Source: an uncultured Mucilaginibacter sp. (GTDB lineage Bacteria > Bacteroidota > Bacteroidia > Sphingobacteriales > Sphingobacteriaceae). From it: 35,307 nucleotides of DNA. The notes beneath the pieces are model-generated. The model searched no databases. It saw nothing but the letters and a program-made list of their open reading frames with translations, and was not told the origin of the DNA. Below are positions 1-7,228 of this stretch, in pieces (position 1 is the stretch's first letter; each line of letters opens with the position of its first letter). The position numbers and the translations under genes are program-made. Location: contig CAIPPO010000201.1 in the NCBI GenBank assembly GCA_903866915.1, positions 1 to 35,307 on the forward strand, given 5' to 3'.

Positions 1-187
1 CAGCTATGATACCAGTTAATGCCGGCATAAAAATTGCCGACATCCCCATAGTTGAGAAAATAGCTGAAAATTGTGTGGCTGTACCCAGCTTGTTATCAAA
101 CCAGTAGTGTGCAATTGTAATCAACCACGACCCCCACACAAAATATTGCATAAAGTTCATCACTATTAAGCGCAACTTAATATTCAT
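1..187 (-). CDS. MFS nucleoside-permease-like transporter, N-terminal part only
   Basis: Only the first 62 codons lie in the window; the gene runs off the left edge. The protein starts MNIKLRLIVMNFMQYFVWG and continues through a hydrophobic stretch with STMGMSAIFMPALTGIIA. This matches the first helix and the A/TGIIAD-type loop of NupG-like nucleoside:proton symporters of the major facilitator superfamily, common in Bacteroidota. It would act in the inner membrane, importing nucleosides. It is the last gene of a minus-strand series etfB-etfA-BFN, but is separated from the BFN gene by 130 bases holding a strong inverted repeat, so it may be transcribed separately. The start ATG at 185-187 is the only one fitting the family N-terminus. 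Substrate is inferred from family resemblance only. Confidence 0.72.
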   Translation of the reverse strand, partial: MNIKLRLIVMNFMQYFVWGSWLITIAHYWFDNKLGTATQFSAIFSTMGMSAIFMPALTGIIA

Positions 188-243
188 AGCGGGCGGGGAA
201 TTTAAACCGAGGTTAAAATAGGAAAAAATGATCAATTTGGTGA

Positions 244-309
244 TTTGGTAATTTGAAAATTTGAAAATGAAGGAGATAGCCCCAATCTTCAAATTTTCAA
301 ATTACCAAA
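244..309. repeat. Perfect 22-bp inverted repeat between the BFN and transporter genes
   Basis: Bases 244-265 and 288-309 are exact reverse complements with a 22-base loop. The arms are AT-rich and made of AATTTGAAA-type words. The hairpin sits 8 bases beyond the BFN stop codon on the minus strand. It could end or attenuate transcription after the BFN gene, although no clean U-run follows, or be a copy of a dispersed intergenic repeat. Confidence 0.7.
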
Positions 310-317
310 TTTTCAAA

Positions 318-929
318 TCAGGAAGCCTTCCTTCGGTTCAGCTCATCGCGAATCTTGGCAGCTTTTTCGTAAGCCTCGTCAGACAATGCCTCTTGAAGCT
401 TAGTTTTCAGTTCTTCGTTGCTCAGCGTCGCATAACCGCCGGTGGTAGTTGCAGCGCTTTTTTCTTCAGTGGCATCGGCCATGTTTTCGAGATAGACAAA
501 ATCGTTGCCTTCGATAACAATACCGGCGCTGGAAAGAATGAACTCGTAGGTATATATGGCACAATCAAAACGGACAGCCATCGCAATGGCATCTGAGGTG
601 CGAGCATCTATCTCGATCGTCTTTTTCCCGTCGTTGCAAATCAATTTTGCGTAAAATATCCCGTCGACCAGGTTGTAAATGATGATCTCCTGTATCGAGA
701 TGCCAAATGATTGTGCGAAATTCTTAAAAAGATCGTGGGTAAGGGGCCGGCTGGGGGTCATTTTTTCGATTTCGATCGCAATTGCCTGGGCCTCAAAACT
801 GCCAATGATGATTGGCAGACGGCGACGTCCACTTACTTCTCCCAAAACTAAAGCATATGCGCCGGACTGTGTTTGACTATAAGATAGTCCCACTATATCC
901 AGCTTAATTTTTTTCATATTATTGGCCAT
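318..929 (-). CDS. Bifunctional nuclease (BFN/DUF151) domain protein with C-terminal UVR motif
   Basis: About 203 residues. The N-terminal two thirds is the BFN domain (KIKLDIVGLSYSQTQSGAY, then LPIIIGSFEAQAIAIE, and DARTSDAIAMAVRFDCAIY). The last 40 residues (LSNEELKTKLQEALSDEAYE then KAAKIRDELNRR) form a UVR motif like those in UvrB and UvrC. Plant and bacterial BFN proteins have been described as nucleases; the cellular role in Bacteroidota is not settled. ATG at 929 is the first start; the internal ATG at 917 (MKKIKLD) fits the usual family N-terminus equally well. It begins 12 bases after the etfA stop, so it is probably co-transcribed with etfBA. Confidence 0.88.
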   Translation of the reverse strand: MANNMKKIKLDIVGLSYSQTQSGAYALVLGEVSGRRRLPIIIGSFEAQAIAIEIEKMTPSRPLTHDLFKNFAQSFGISIQEIIIYNLVDGIFYAKLICNDGKKTIEIDARTSDAIAMAVRFDCAIYTYEFILSSAGIVIEGNDFVYLENMADATEEKSAATTTGGYATLSNEELKTKLQEALSDEAYEKAAKIRDELNRRKAS

Positions 930-941
930 CAATGCAAACCT

Positions 942-1919
942 TTATGCCGAAGCTTTATATTCTTTAACCGCTGCAATTAATTTCGGAACCACTTCAAAGG
1001 CATCTCCCACAATTCCATAGTCGGCAACCTTAAAAAATGGTGCTTCCGGATCTTTGTTGATGACCACAATGACTTTGGAACTACTTACACCGGCAAGGTG
1101 TTGTATCGCTCCTGAAATTCCGATTGCAATATACAAATTTGGACTGACAGCGATGCCGGTTTGGCCAACATGTTCGCTGTGCGAACGCCAGCCAGCATCG
1201 GAAACAGGTTTTGAACATGCTGTCGCGGCACCAAGTAGTCCAGCTAATTCTTCCAGCATCCCCCAGTTTTCCGGGCCCTTCAAGCCTCTTCCGCCGGATA
1301 CAACGATCTCAGCATCAGGCAAGGAAACTTTATCGGTCGACTGTATAACTTCTCTTACCATGGCCCTGAAGTCTGTTTGTTTGATAGCGGGACTAAATTC
1401 CTCTATCTTTCCCTCAGCATGTTTGTCGATCACCTGGAAGGAATTAGGGCTTAACGAAATAACCTTTTTTGTCGATGTCAGTTCAACCGTTGCGAATGCT
1501 TTACCCGAAAATGCCGCTTTTTTAACTTTAAACTGTCCGCCTGAAATTTCTGGTAAGGCAATAGCACCATCGGCCAATCCTGCCTCCAGTTTAACAGCGA
1601 CACGCGGAGCCAGGCCGCGACCTGAAAATGAATTGGATAATACTACGATATCAGCATTTTCTTTATGCGCAGCTTCGGCAATGACTGAAGCATAGGCCTG
1701 GTTTATAAAATTCTTTAATTGTGCATTTGCTACCTGCAGAATCTTATCGGCACCATATTTACCCAGTAAAGCGAGCTCTTCAATTCGTACTTCGCCAATG
1801 GATATCGCTGTAAGCGTTGTGCCTGACTGAATGGCAATCGCCTTTGCATAAGAAACTGCTTCGAAAGTCGATTTTTTGAATTTGCCCGTGGCATTTTCGG
1901 TATATATTAAAACAGCCAT
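942..1919 (-). CDS. etfA: Electron transfer flavoprotein subunit alpha
   Basis: 325 residues, normal for EtfA. The C-terminal FAD domain (about residues 205-320) is clear: VVSGGRGLKGPENWGMLEEL, then CSKPVSDAGW, GQTGIAVSPNLYIAIGISGA and VINKDPEAPFFKVADYGIVGD, which form the FAD-binding loops. The N-terminal part is the ETF alpha/beta nucleotide-binding-like domain. With EtfB it forms the soluble heterodimer that takes electrons from acyl-CoA dehydrogenases and passes them to the respiratory chain. It follows etfB by 32 bases on the same strand. A glutaryl-CoA dehydrogenase-like gene at 27856-29037 encodes a plausible partner. Confidence 0.95.
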   Translation of the reverse strand: MAVLIYTENATGKFKKSTFEAVSYAKAIAIQSGTTLTAISIGEVRIEELALLGKYGADKILQVANAQLKNFINQAYASVIAEAAHKENADIVVLSNSFSGRGLAPRVAVKLEAGLADGAIALPEISGGQFKVKKAAFSGKAFATVELTSTKKVISLSPNSFQVIDKHAEGKIEEFSPAIKQTDFRAMVREVIQSTDKVSLPDAEIVVSGGRGLKGPENWGMLEELAGLLGAATACSKPVSDAGWRSHSEHVGQTGIAVSPNLYIAIGISGAIQHLAGVSSSKVIVVINKDPEAPFFKVADYGIVGDAFEVVPKLIAAVKEYKASA

Positions 1920-1951
1920 TTTAAATTAGTTATATCTGGTTTAAAAAACAC

Positions 1952-2689
1952 TTAAATCACGCGCGCTTCCGCATGCAGCAATTGTACAAGTTTTGCACTT
2001 TCATCTGACGATATCAGTTTTACTTGTCCGCGCGCAGCAGGATTTTCGAAATGGGAATATTCCACATTTGTGTTAACGTTAACAGGTTCAACTACAGTTA
2101 AAGGTTTGGTACGTGCCGACATGATGCCGCGCATGTTAGGTATTTTAGGTTCGGCAACCCCTTCGGCAACGCCTGCAACAAAAGGCAGCGTGATAGTTAG
2201 TATTTCTTTTCCGCCTTCAATTTCGCGTTCAACTATTGCCGAATCGCCATCGATATCTAATTTCTTGATGATCGAAACAGAAGGTATATCCAAAAGTTCG
2301 CCTAGCATAGCAGCTACTTTTGAGCCGTTGTAATCAATCGATTCACGCCCGGTTAGCACCAGGTCATAAGGGTTTTGATTAACATGATTTGCGATTTGTT
2401 TAGCGACGAACCAGGCATCATGGGGTTTAGCATTAATCCTTACCGCATTATCCGCACCTATAGCCAAAGCTTTTCTGATAGTAGCTTCCGTACCTACTTC
2501 GCCCACATTGATAACTGTAACGGTGCCTTTACCACCTTCCGTAAGTTCGATAGCCCTCGCCAATGCGATCTCATCGTAGGGATTTAAAATAAACTGTACG
2601 CCATTTGTATTAAATTGCGTGTTATTATCGGTAAAAGTTATTTTTGTCGTTGTATCCGGAACATTGCTGATACATACCAGTATTTTCAT
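1952..2689 (-). CDS. etfB: Electron transfer flavoprotein subunit beta
   Basis: 245 residues, the expected size for EtfB. It begins MKILVCISNVPDTTTKI and carries typical beta-subunit segments: FILNPYDEIALARAIELTE, INVGEVGTEATIRKALAIGA (AMP/nucleotide region), DLVLTGRESIDYNG and GVAEPKIPNMRGIMSARTKP near the C-terminus. It binds AMP and pairs with EtfA. It is the first gene of the etfB-etfA-BFN series. A TAnnTTTG box 77 bases upstream of its ATG is the likely promoter. The divergent TPR gene starts about 110 bases away. Confidence 0.95.
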   Translation of the reverse strand: MKILVCISNVPDTTTKITFTDNNTQFNTNGVQFILNPYDEIALARAIELTEGGKGTVTVINVGEVGTEATIRKALAIGADNAVRINAKPHDAWFVAKQIANHVNQNPYDLVLTGRESIDYNGSKVAAMLGELLDIPSVSIIKKLDIDGDSAIVEREIEGGKEILTITLPFVAGVAEGVAEPKIPNMRGIMSARTKPLTVVEPVNVNTNVEYSHFENPAARGQVKLISSDESAKLVQLLHAEARVI

Positions 2690-2766
2690 TCAGCTTTTTA
2701 TTTATTGGTAAAGATATCCATGCGGGCATTTTACCCGGCATGCTGTTTAATGACAATCAGGTACCG

Positions 2767-2774
2767 CAAAGTTA
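2767..2774 (-). promoter_or_regulatory. Putative -7 box for etfB operon
   Basis: On the minus strand the bases read TAACTTTG, an exact fit to the Bacteroidota -7 consensus TAnnTTTG. No good TTG -33 element is obvious. It would give a leader of roughly 75 bases before the etfB ATG. Confidence 0.4.
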
Positions 2775-2796
2775 GTTAAAAAAGATAGAGTTAAAA

Positions 2797-3123
2797 ATGC
2801 CCGAAAGCCGATTAGAGAAGTTGCTCGATTTTTTAAGGAACGAGCCAAACGATGAGTTTTTACTATATGCCCTGGCCACCGAATATCTTCGATTAAATGA
2901 TACCGGTAAAGCCCTGGAATACTATGAGAAACTGATAAATGAACACCCGGATTATGTGGGCACCTACTATCATCTCGGAAAATTGTATGAGGCCCTGCAA
3001 AGAAAAGATGACGCCGTTAATATCTACGAGCGGGGGATGAAAATAGCCCTAGCTAAACGGGATAACCATGCTTTGGCCGAACTAAGAGCAGTGTATGAGG
3101 AGCTGGTGGGGGATGATGATTAG
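2797..3123 (+). CDS. Small tetratricopeptide-repeat protein
   Basis: 108 residues, no signal peptide. Two TPR helical hairpins are visible, about residues 18-51 (FLLYALATEYLRLNDTGKAL) and 54-87 (GTYYHLGKLYEALQRKDDAV), followed by a charged C-terminal helix ending in GDDD. Such small TPR proteins act as protein-protein adaptors; no partner can be named. It is a single gene, divergent from etfB and convergent with dnaB. The start ATG follows an AT-rich leader without a Shine-Dalgarno sequence. Confidence 0.8.
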   Translation: MPESRLEKLLDFLRNEPNDEFLLYALATEYLRLNDTGKALEYYEKLINEHPDYVGTYYHLGKLYEALQRKDDAVNIYERGMKIALAKRDNHALAELRAVYEELVGDDD

Positions 3124-3127
3124 TCTT

Positions 3128-3169
3128 TAGTCCATGGTCGATAGTCCATGGTCCATAGTCCATGGTCGG
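3128..3169. repeat. Three tandem 14-bp units (TAGTCCATGGTC + 2)
   Basis: TAGTCCATGGTC occurs exactly at 3128-3139, 3142-3153 and 3156-3167, a strict 14-base period. Outside it, AGTCT (3122-3126) can pair with AGACT (3171-3175), which is followed by five T, so the array could sit in the loop of a weak terminator of the TPR gene. It lies between two convergent genes. Confidence 0.8.
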
Positions 3170-3245
3170 TAGACTTTTTGATGTAGGATAACTTTTTAAA
3201 AAAATTCTACTCCGAATTTGGCATTTCGAATTCCGACTTTTGCAA

Positions 3246-4805
3246 TTAAAACGGTTCATCGTCAATATCGTCCATTCTGGACGGCCTGATGATAAAGTTA
3301 CTCGGTTTTTCGAAATCCTGCGATGGATTTAATCCCGCAAAAGCATTGTTTTGAGGTGCGAAATTATCATTGCCCTGTTCCAGATCAACGAATTTCACGT
3401 ATTTGCCAACAAATTTCAGTCGCACTGTGCCTGTTTCACCATTACGATGTTTCGCAATAATTACTTCTCCAACTCCCTGGGTCGGCATTCCATTTTCGTC
3501 TTCTGTCAAACCGTAATATTCGGGACGATAGAGGAACAATACCATATCAGCATCCTGTTCTATCGAGCCTGATTCACGTAAGTCTGAAAGCATCGGTCTT
3601 TTAGATGCGCCAGGCCTGTTTTCTACCGCCCGGCTCAACTGCGACAGTGCGATTACTGGCACATTCAATTCCTTGGCTACCGACTTAAGGGCACGTGAAA
3701 TACTACCGATCTCTTGTTCACGGTTACCGCCTCCTTTGCTATCTGCGCTTTTGCCCTGCATCAATTGCAGGTAATCGATGATAATTAATTGGATATCATG
3801 CTGAGATTTTAGGCGACGGCATTTAGCCCTGAATTCGAAGATATTTAAAGCAGGGGTATCATCGATGATTAAGGGGGCCTGCTCCAGTCGCCCTATTTTA
3901 GAGTGGATCTGCTGCCATTCCCATTCTTCTAACTGGCCCTTGCGTATTTTTTCCTGTTCTATCTGTGTTTCACCCGAGATTAAGCGATTAACTAACTGTA
4001 CGGAGGACATTTCTAGTGAAAATACTACGACAGGCCTGTTGAAATCAACAGCGGCATTTCGGGCGCAGCTTAATACAAAGGCAGTTTTACCCATAGCAGG
4101 TCTAGCTGCGATGATCACCAAATCGGATTTTTGCCAGCCAGAGGTCATTCTGTCCAGATCTGTAAAGCCGGAGGCAACGCCGGTTAGTCCATCTTTTTTA
4201 TCTTTCAGCGCTTCGATCTCTTTGAGTGTCTCGTGCATCAGGTCGTCCATTTTCCGCGAATCGCGGCGCAAGTTGTTTTGGGCGATATCAAAAAGATTCT
4301 TTTCTGCACGATCCAAAAGGTCGAGTACATCGGTGGTATCCTCGTAGGCATTGTTAATTACCTCCGTCGAAATGCGAATCAACTCGCGTTGGATAAACTT
4401 CTGGATAATTATCCGCGAATGATATTCTATATTGGCGGCTGAAGCAACCCGGTTGGTAAGTTCTGTAATATAATATGCGCCACCAATCATTTCCAGTTCA
4501 CCTTGCTGGCGCAATTGGGCTGTTACTGTCAATATATCGACTGGTGATGTACGTTCGAACAGATGACGAATAGCCGCAAATATTTTTTGGTGATTGTCCT
4601 TATAAAACACCTCCGGTTTGAGAATATCGATAACCGACGAAAGGGCGTCTTTCTCGAGCATCAGCGCCCCGAGCACAGCTTCTTCCAGATCTACGGCCTG
4701 GGGCGGAAGTTTCCCCATACCGCTATAGGGTGAAGGGGTAGAAAATCTGCTTCTGCGCTCGTTGGTATTCGCCTTGTTGTTGGTGTTATCGTTCTCCAGA
4801 ATCAT
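3246..4805 (-). CDS. dnaB: Replicative DNA helicase DnaB
   Basis: 519 residues from the ATG at 4805. The N-terminal DnaB domain (about 35-135: LPPQAVDLEEAVLGALMLE) recruits primase. The RecA-like C-terminal domain has Walker A ARPAMGKTAF (lysine near residue 240), Walker B LIIIDYLQLM, and the conserved LSQLSRAVE and SDLRESGSIEQDADMVLFLY motifs. It is the ring helicase that unwinds DNA at the replication fork. An upstream TTG would add three residues but ATG is preferred. There is no intein insertion. The C-terminal tail of about 45 residues after the core is acidic and asparagine-rich. It is divergent from rlmB, with a TAnnTTTG box only six bases before the start. Confidence 0.96.
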   Translation of the reverse strand: MILENDNTNNKANTNERRSRFSTPSPYSGMGKLPPQAVDLEEAVLGALMLEKDALSSVIDILKPEVFYKDNHQKIFAAIRHLFERTSPVDILTVTAQLRQQGELEMIGGAYYITELTNRVASAANIEYHSRIIIQKFIQRELIRISTEVINNAYEDTTDVLDLLDRAEKNLFDIAQNNLRRDSRKMDDLMHETLKEIEALKDKKDGLTGVASGFTDLDRMTSGWQKSDLVIIAARPAMGKTAFVLSCARNAAVDFNRPVVVFSLEMSSVQLVNRLISGETQIEQEKIRKGQLEEWEWQQIHSKIGRLEQAPLIIDDTPALNIFEFRAKCRRLKSQHDIQLIIIDYLQLMQGKSADSKGGGNREQEIGSISRALKSVAKELNVPVIALSQLSRAVENRPGASKRPMLSDLRESGSIEQDADMVLFLYRPEYYGLTEDENGMPTQGVGEVIIAKHRNGETGTVRLKFVGKYVKFVDLEQGNDNFAPQNNAFAGLNPSQDFEKPSNFIIRPSRMDDIDDEPF

Positions 4806-4811
4806 AGGAAA

Positions 4812-4819
4812 CAAAAATA
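4812..4819 (-). promoter_or_regulatory. Putative -7 box for dnaB
   Basis: Minus-strand TATTTTTG matches TAnnTTTG and ends six bases before the dnaB ATG. If used, the mRNA would have a leader of only a few bases. Confidence 0.4.
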
Positions 4820-5061
4820 TACAAAAAATGTTCGGAAAATCTAACGATTACTTAACATGATATTTTTTTTGGCAGGTATGAACCCCGAAAATGACATTAA
4901 AATCAAACCTTACTTTTAACACCCGGTGTGGATAAGTTGTTAGCAACAAATATAAGTTATTGAAAGTGAGATGTGTTGATAAAGATTTCAAATGTTTATT
5001 ATTTTGAGACCAGTAGGAGATGGCATATTATCAGTAAGTGCTGAAAATCAATTAATATGGC

Positions 5062-5069
5062 TATTTTTG
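5062..5069 (+). promoter_or_regulatory. Putative -7 box for rlmB
   Basis: TATTTTTG fits TAnnTTTG and ends 22 bases before the rlmB ATG. No clear -33 element is seen. Confidence 0.35.
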
Positions 5070-5091
5070 GCGAACTTTTACTTCAAAATTG

Positions 5092-5853
5092 ATGACATTT
5101 ACTTCCCGCCCGCCCCGCGAAAACAACCAGGCAATATTTGGTATACGTGCAGTTATAGAAGCTATTCGATCCGGAAAGGAAATCGAGTCACTTTATATAC
5201 AAAGAGGTCTGGGAGGGGGTTTGTTGAGCGAGTTGAAGGAGTTGATTCACCATTACGGGATTGTTGCCCAACAGGTTCCGATTGAAAAGCTTAACCGCAT
5301 CACCACGAAGAATCACCAGGGTGTGATCGCCATCATATCGCCGATAGTCTATCAAAAAATTGAAAACATAATTCCCGAAATATTTGAGCGCGGGGAAACG
5401 CCGCTCATTTTAGTGCTCGATGGAATAACGGATGTACGCAATATGGGAGCCATAGCACGTACTGCTGAATGTGCGGGGGTTCATGCGCTGGTTATCGCTG
5501 CTAAAGGATCAGCACAAATTAATGGTGATGCTGTTAAAACATCGGCTGGTGCTCTTTATAAAATACCGGTGTGCCGTCATGATAATTTTATGCAAACTAT
5601 AAAATTTTTGCAGGAGTCGGGTTTGCAGCTGGTGGCATGTACCGAAAAAACCAAAGAATATATTTATACACCTGATTATACCGCCCCAACGGCTATCATT
5701 ATGGGCTCAGAAGAAGATGGAATCCGTAACGAAGTAATCCGCATAGCTGATTACCTGGCCAAAATACCAATGTTTGGCGAAATTGAATCGTTGAATGTTT
5801 CGGTATCGACGGGTGTGATATTATATGAGGCTGTGAGGCAGCGTGGTAATTAA
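5092..5853 (+). CDS. rlmB: 23S rRNA (guanosine-2'-O)-methyltransferase, RlmB/SpoU family
   Basis: 253 residues from the ATG at 5092 (a TTG lies just before it). The N-terminal substrate-binding domain begins at IFGIRAVIEAI. The C-terminal SPOUT knot domain carries the SpoU motifs: LVLDGITDVRNMGAIARTAE (motif 1), IIMGSEEDGIRNEV (motif 2) and IPMFGEIESLNVSVSTGVIL (motif 3), which bind S-adenosylmethionine. It methylates the ribose of a guanosine in 23S rRNA domain V. The exact target nucleotide is inferred from family. It is convergent with the GDP-mannose gene downstream. Confidence 0.9.
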   Translation: MTFTSRPPRENNQAIFGIRAVIEAIRSGKEIESLYIQRGLGGGLLSELKELIHHYGIVAQQVPIEKLNRITTKNHQGVIAIISPIVYQKIENIIPEIFERGETPLILVLDGITDVRNMGAIARTAECAGVHALVIAAKGSAQINGDAVKTSAGALYKIPVCRHDNFMQTIKFLQESGLQLVACTEKTKEYIYTPDYTAPTAIIMGSEEDGIRNEVIRIADYLAKIPMFGEIESLNVSVSTGVILYEAVRQRGN

Positions 5854-5899
5854 TATTTGAAAGTATCCGGGTGTTGGCAAACCAATCAGCCTGCTCCAA

Positions 5900-6985
5900 T
5901 TAAATATACTTCACGCCAAACTTCTGCTTAACATCGGCTACAACCTGTTTTACATTTTGTTCCTGGTCGCGCGGGCAAATGAGAAGCGTATTATTGGACT
6001 CCACAACGATAAAATCATGTAGTCCCTGTAAAACCACCAGTTTATCGGAAGGTACATTAACCATACAATTCGATGAATCGTACATGATCACTTTTTCAGA
6101 AGGGATAACTGCATTGCCTACATAATCTTTATCGGCAAGTTGGTATATAGATGCCCACGTTCCAAGGTCAGACCAGCCGAACTCGGATGGTAGAACATAG
6201 ACATTGGTTGCCTTTTCCATGATCCCGTAATCGATCGAAATATTAGTACACTGAGTATAAGCCGTGTTGATGCGTTCCTTTTCTTCTGGTGTATTGTAGA
6301 CTGAACGGGCTTCAGCGAAAATTTCGCTGATCTCTGGTTGATACCAGCCAAAGGCCTGAATAATAGATTTTGCCGACCAAACGAATATCCCGGCATTCCA
6401 CAAAAAATCTCCGCTTTGAATAAAGGTTTTTGCAAGTTCGAGGTTAGGTTTCTCGGTAAAGGTTTTTACTTTATGAAATTCTTCCCCAATGGTGTTGTCC
6501 GTAAACTGTATATAGCCATAACCGGTGTCTGGTCGCGAGGGTTTTATACCCAAAGTAATCAGGCAGTCTTTTTGAGACGCAATTTTAAGCGATTTTTCAA
6601 TGGCCAGGTTAAAAGCTGCTTCATCCAATATCAAATGGTCAGATGGAGCAACAACAATTGCTGCATCCGGATTAAGACTATTAATCTTGTAACAACCATA
6701 AGCTATGCAAGGCGCAGTGTTGCGCATAACAGGTTCAGTCAATATCTGGTTATCGGCGATGCCCGGTATTTGTTGTTTTACCAGTTCAGCGTAATTTTCA
6801 TTGGTTACAACGTAAATATTTTCTTCGGGGCAAACTTTTAAAAACCGATCGTAAGTATTTTGTATTAGTGTTTTGCCGGTACCAAGGATGTCGAGGAATT
6901 GTTTAGGATAGGATGATCTGCTAATCGGCCAAAAGCGACTTCCAATGCCGCCGGCCATGATTATAGCATAATAATTTTTATTCAT
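5900..6985 (-). CDS. manC: Mannose-1-phosphate guanylyltransferase
   Basis: 361 residues. The nucleotidyltransferase signature is at the N-terminus (MAGGIGSRFWPISRSSYPKQ). Further on are VAPSDHLIL (nucleotide/metal site), the FTEKP loop, GDFLWNAGIFVW and EFGWSDLGTWAS, all typical of GDP-mannose pyrophosphorylases. It makes GDP-mannose from mannose-1-phosphate and GTP for glycans and exopolysaccharides. The length corresponds to a guanylyltransferase without the phosphomannose-isomerase domain found in longer bifunctional enzymes. It is a lone gene, with an AT-rich 243-base divergent region shared with recQ. Confidence 0.92.
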   Translation of the reverse strand: MNKNYYAIIMAGGIGSRFWPISRSSYPKQFLDILGTGKTLIQNTYDRFLKVCPEENIYVVTNENYAELVKQQIPGIADNQILTEPVMRNTAPCIAYGCYKINSLNPDAAIVVAPSDHLILDEAAFNLAIEKSLKIASQKDCLITLGIKPSRPDTGYGYIQFTDNTIGEEFHKVKTFTEKPNLELAKTFIQSGDFLWNAGIFVWSAKSIIQAFGWYQPEISEIFAEARSVYNTPEEKERINTAYTQCTNISIDYGIMEKATNVYVLPSEFGWSDLGTWASIYQLADKDYVGNAVIPSEKVIMYDSSNCMVNVPSDKLVVLQGLHDFIVVESNNTLLICPRDQEQNVKQVVADVKQKFGVKYI

Positions 6986-7228
6986 TATGGGATTTTATGA
7001 AATTTTATTGCTCAAAACTGGGGCAAAATTGAACAATATTCTTTAAATTAATTGTTAAATAAAATCACTTTAAACGACCAATTTATGGTCAAAGTTATAA
7101 ATCTTATAAACAAACAAATTGTTTTTGCTGAAAAATCATTTTTATATAAAATTTACATTGAGTAGCAGCGTTTATTTAGAAAATTTTGTTATTTTGAACT
7201 TTTTAGTAGAAATATATAATTACCTATA

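Noticed and set aside
261..596. 111-codon plus-strand frame
   Set aside because: Antisense to the BFN gene and begins inside the AT-rich inverted repeat.
1054..1695. 213-codon plus-strand frame
   Set aside because: Antisense shadow of etfA; the minus-strand protein has complete EtfA motifs.
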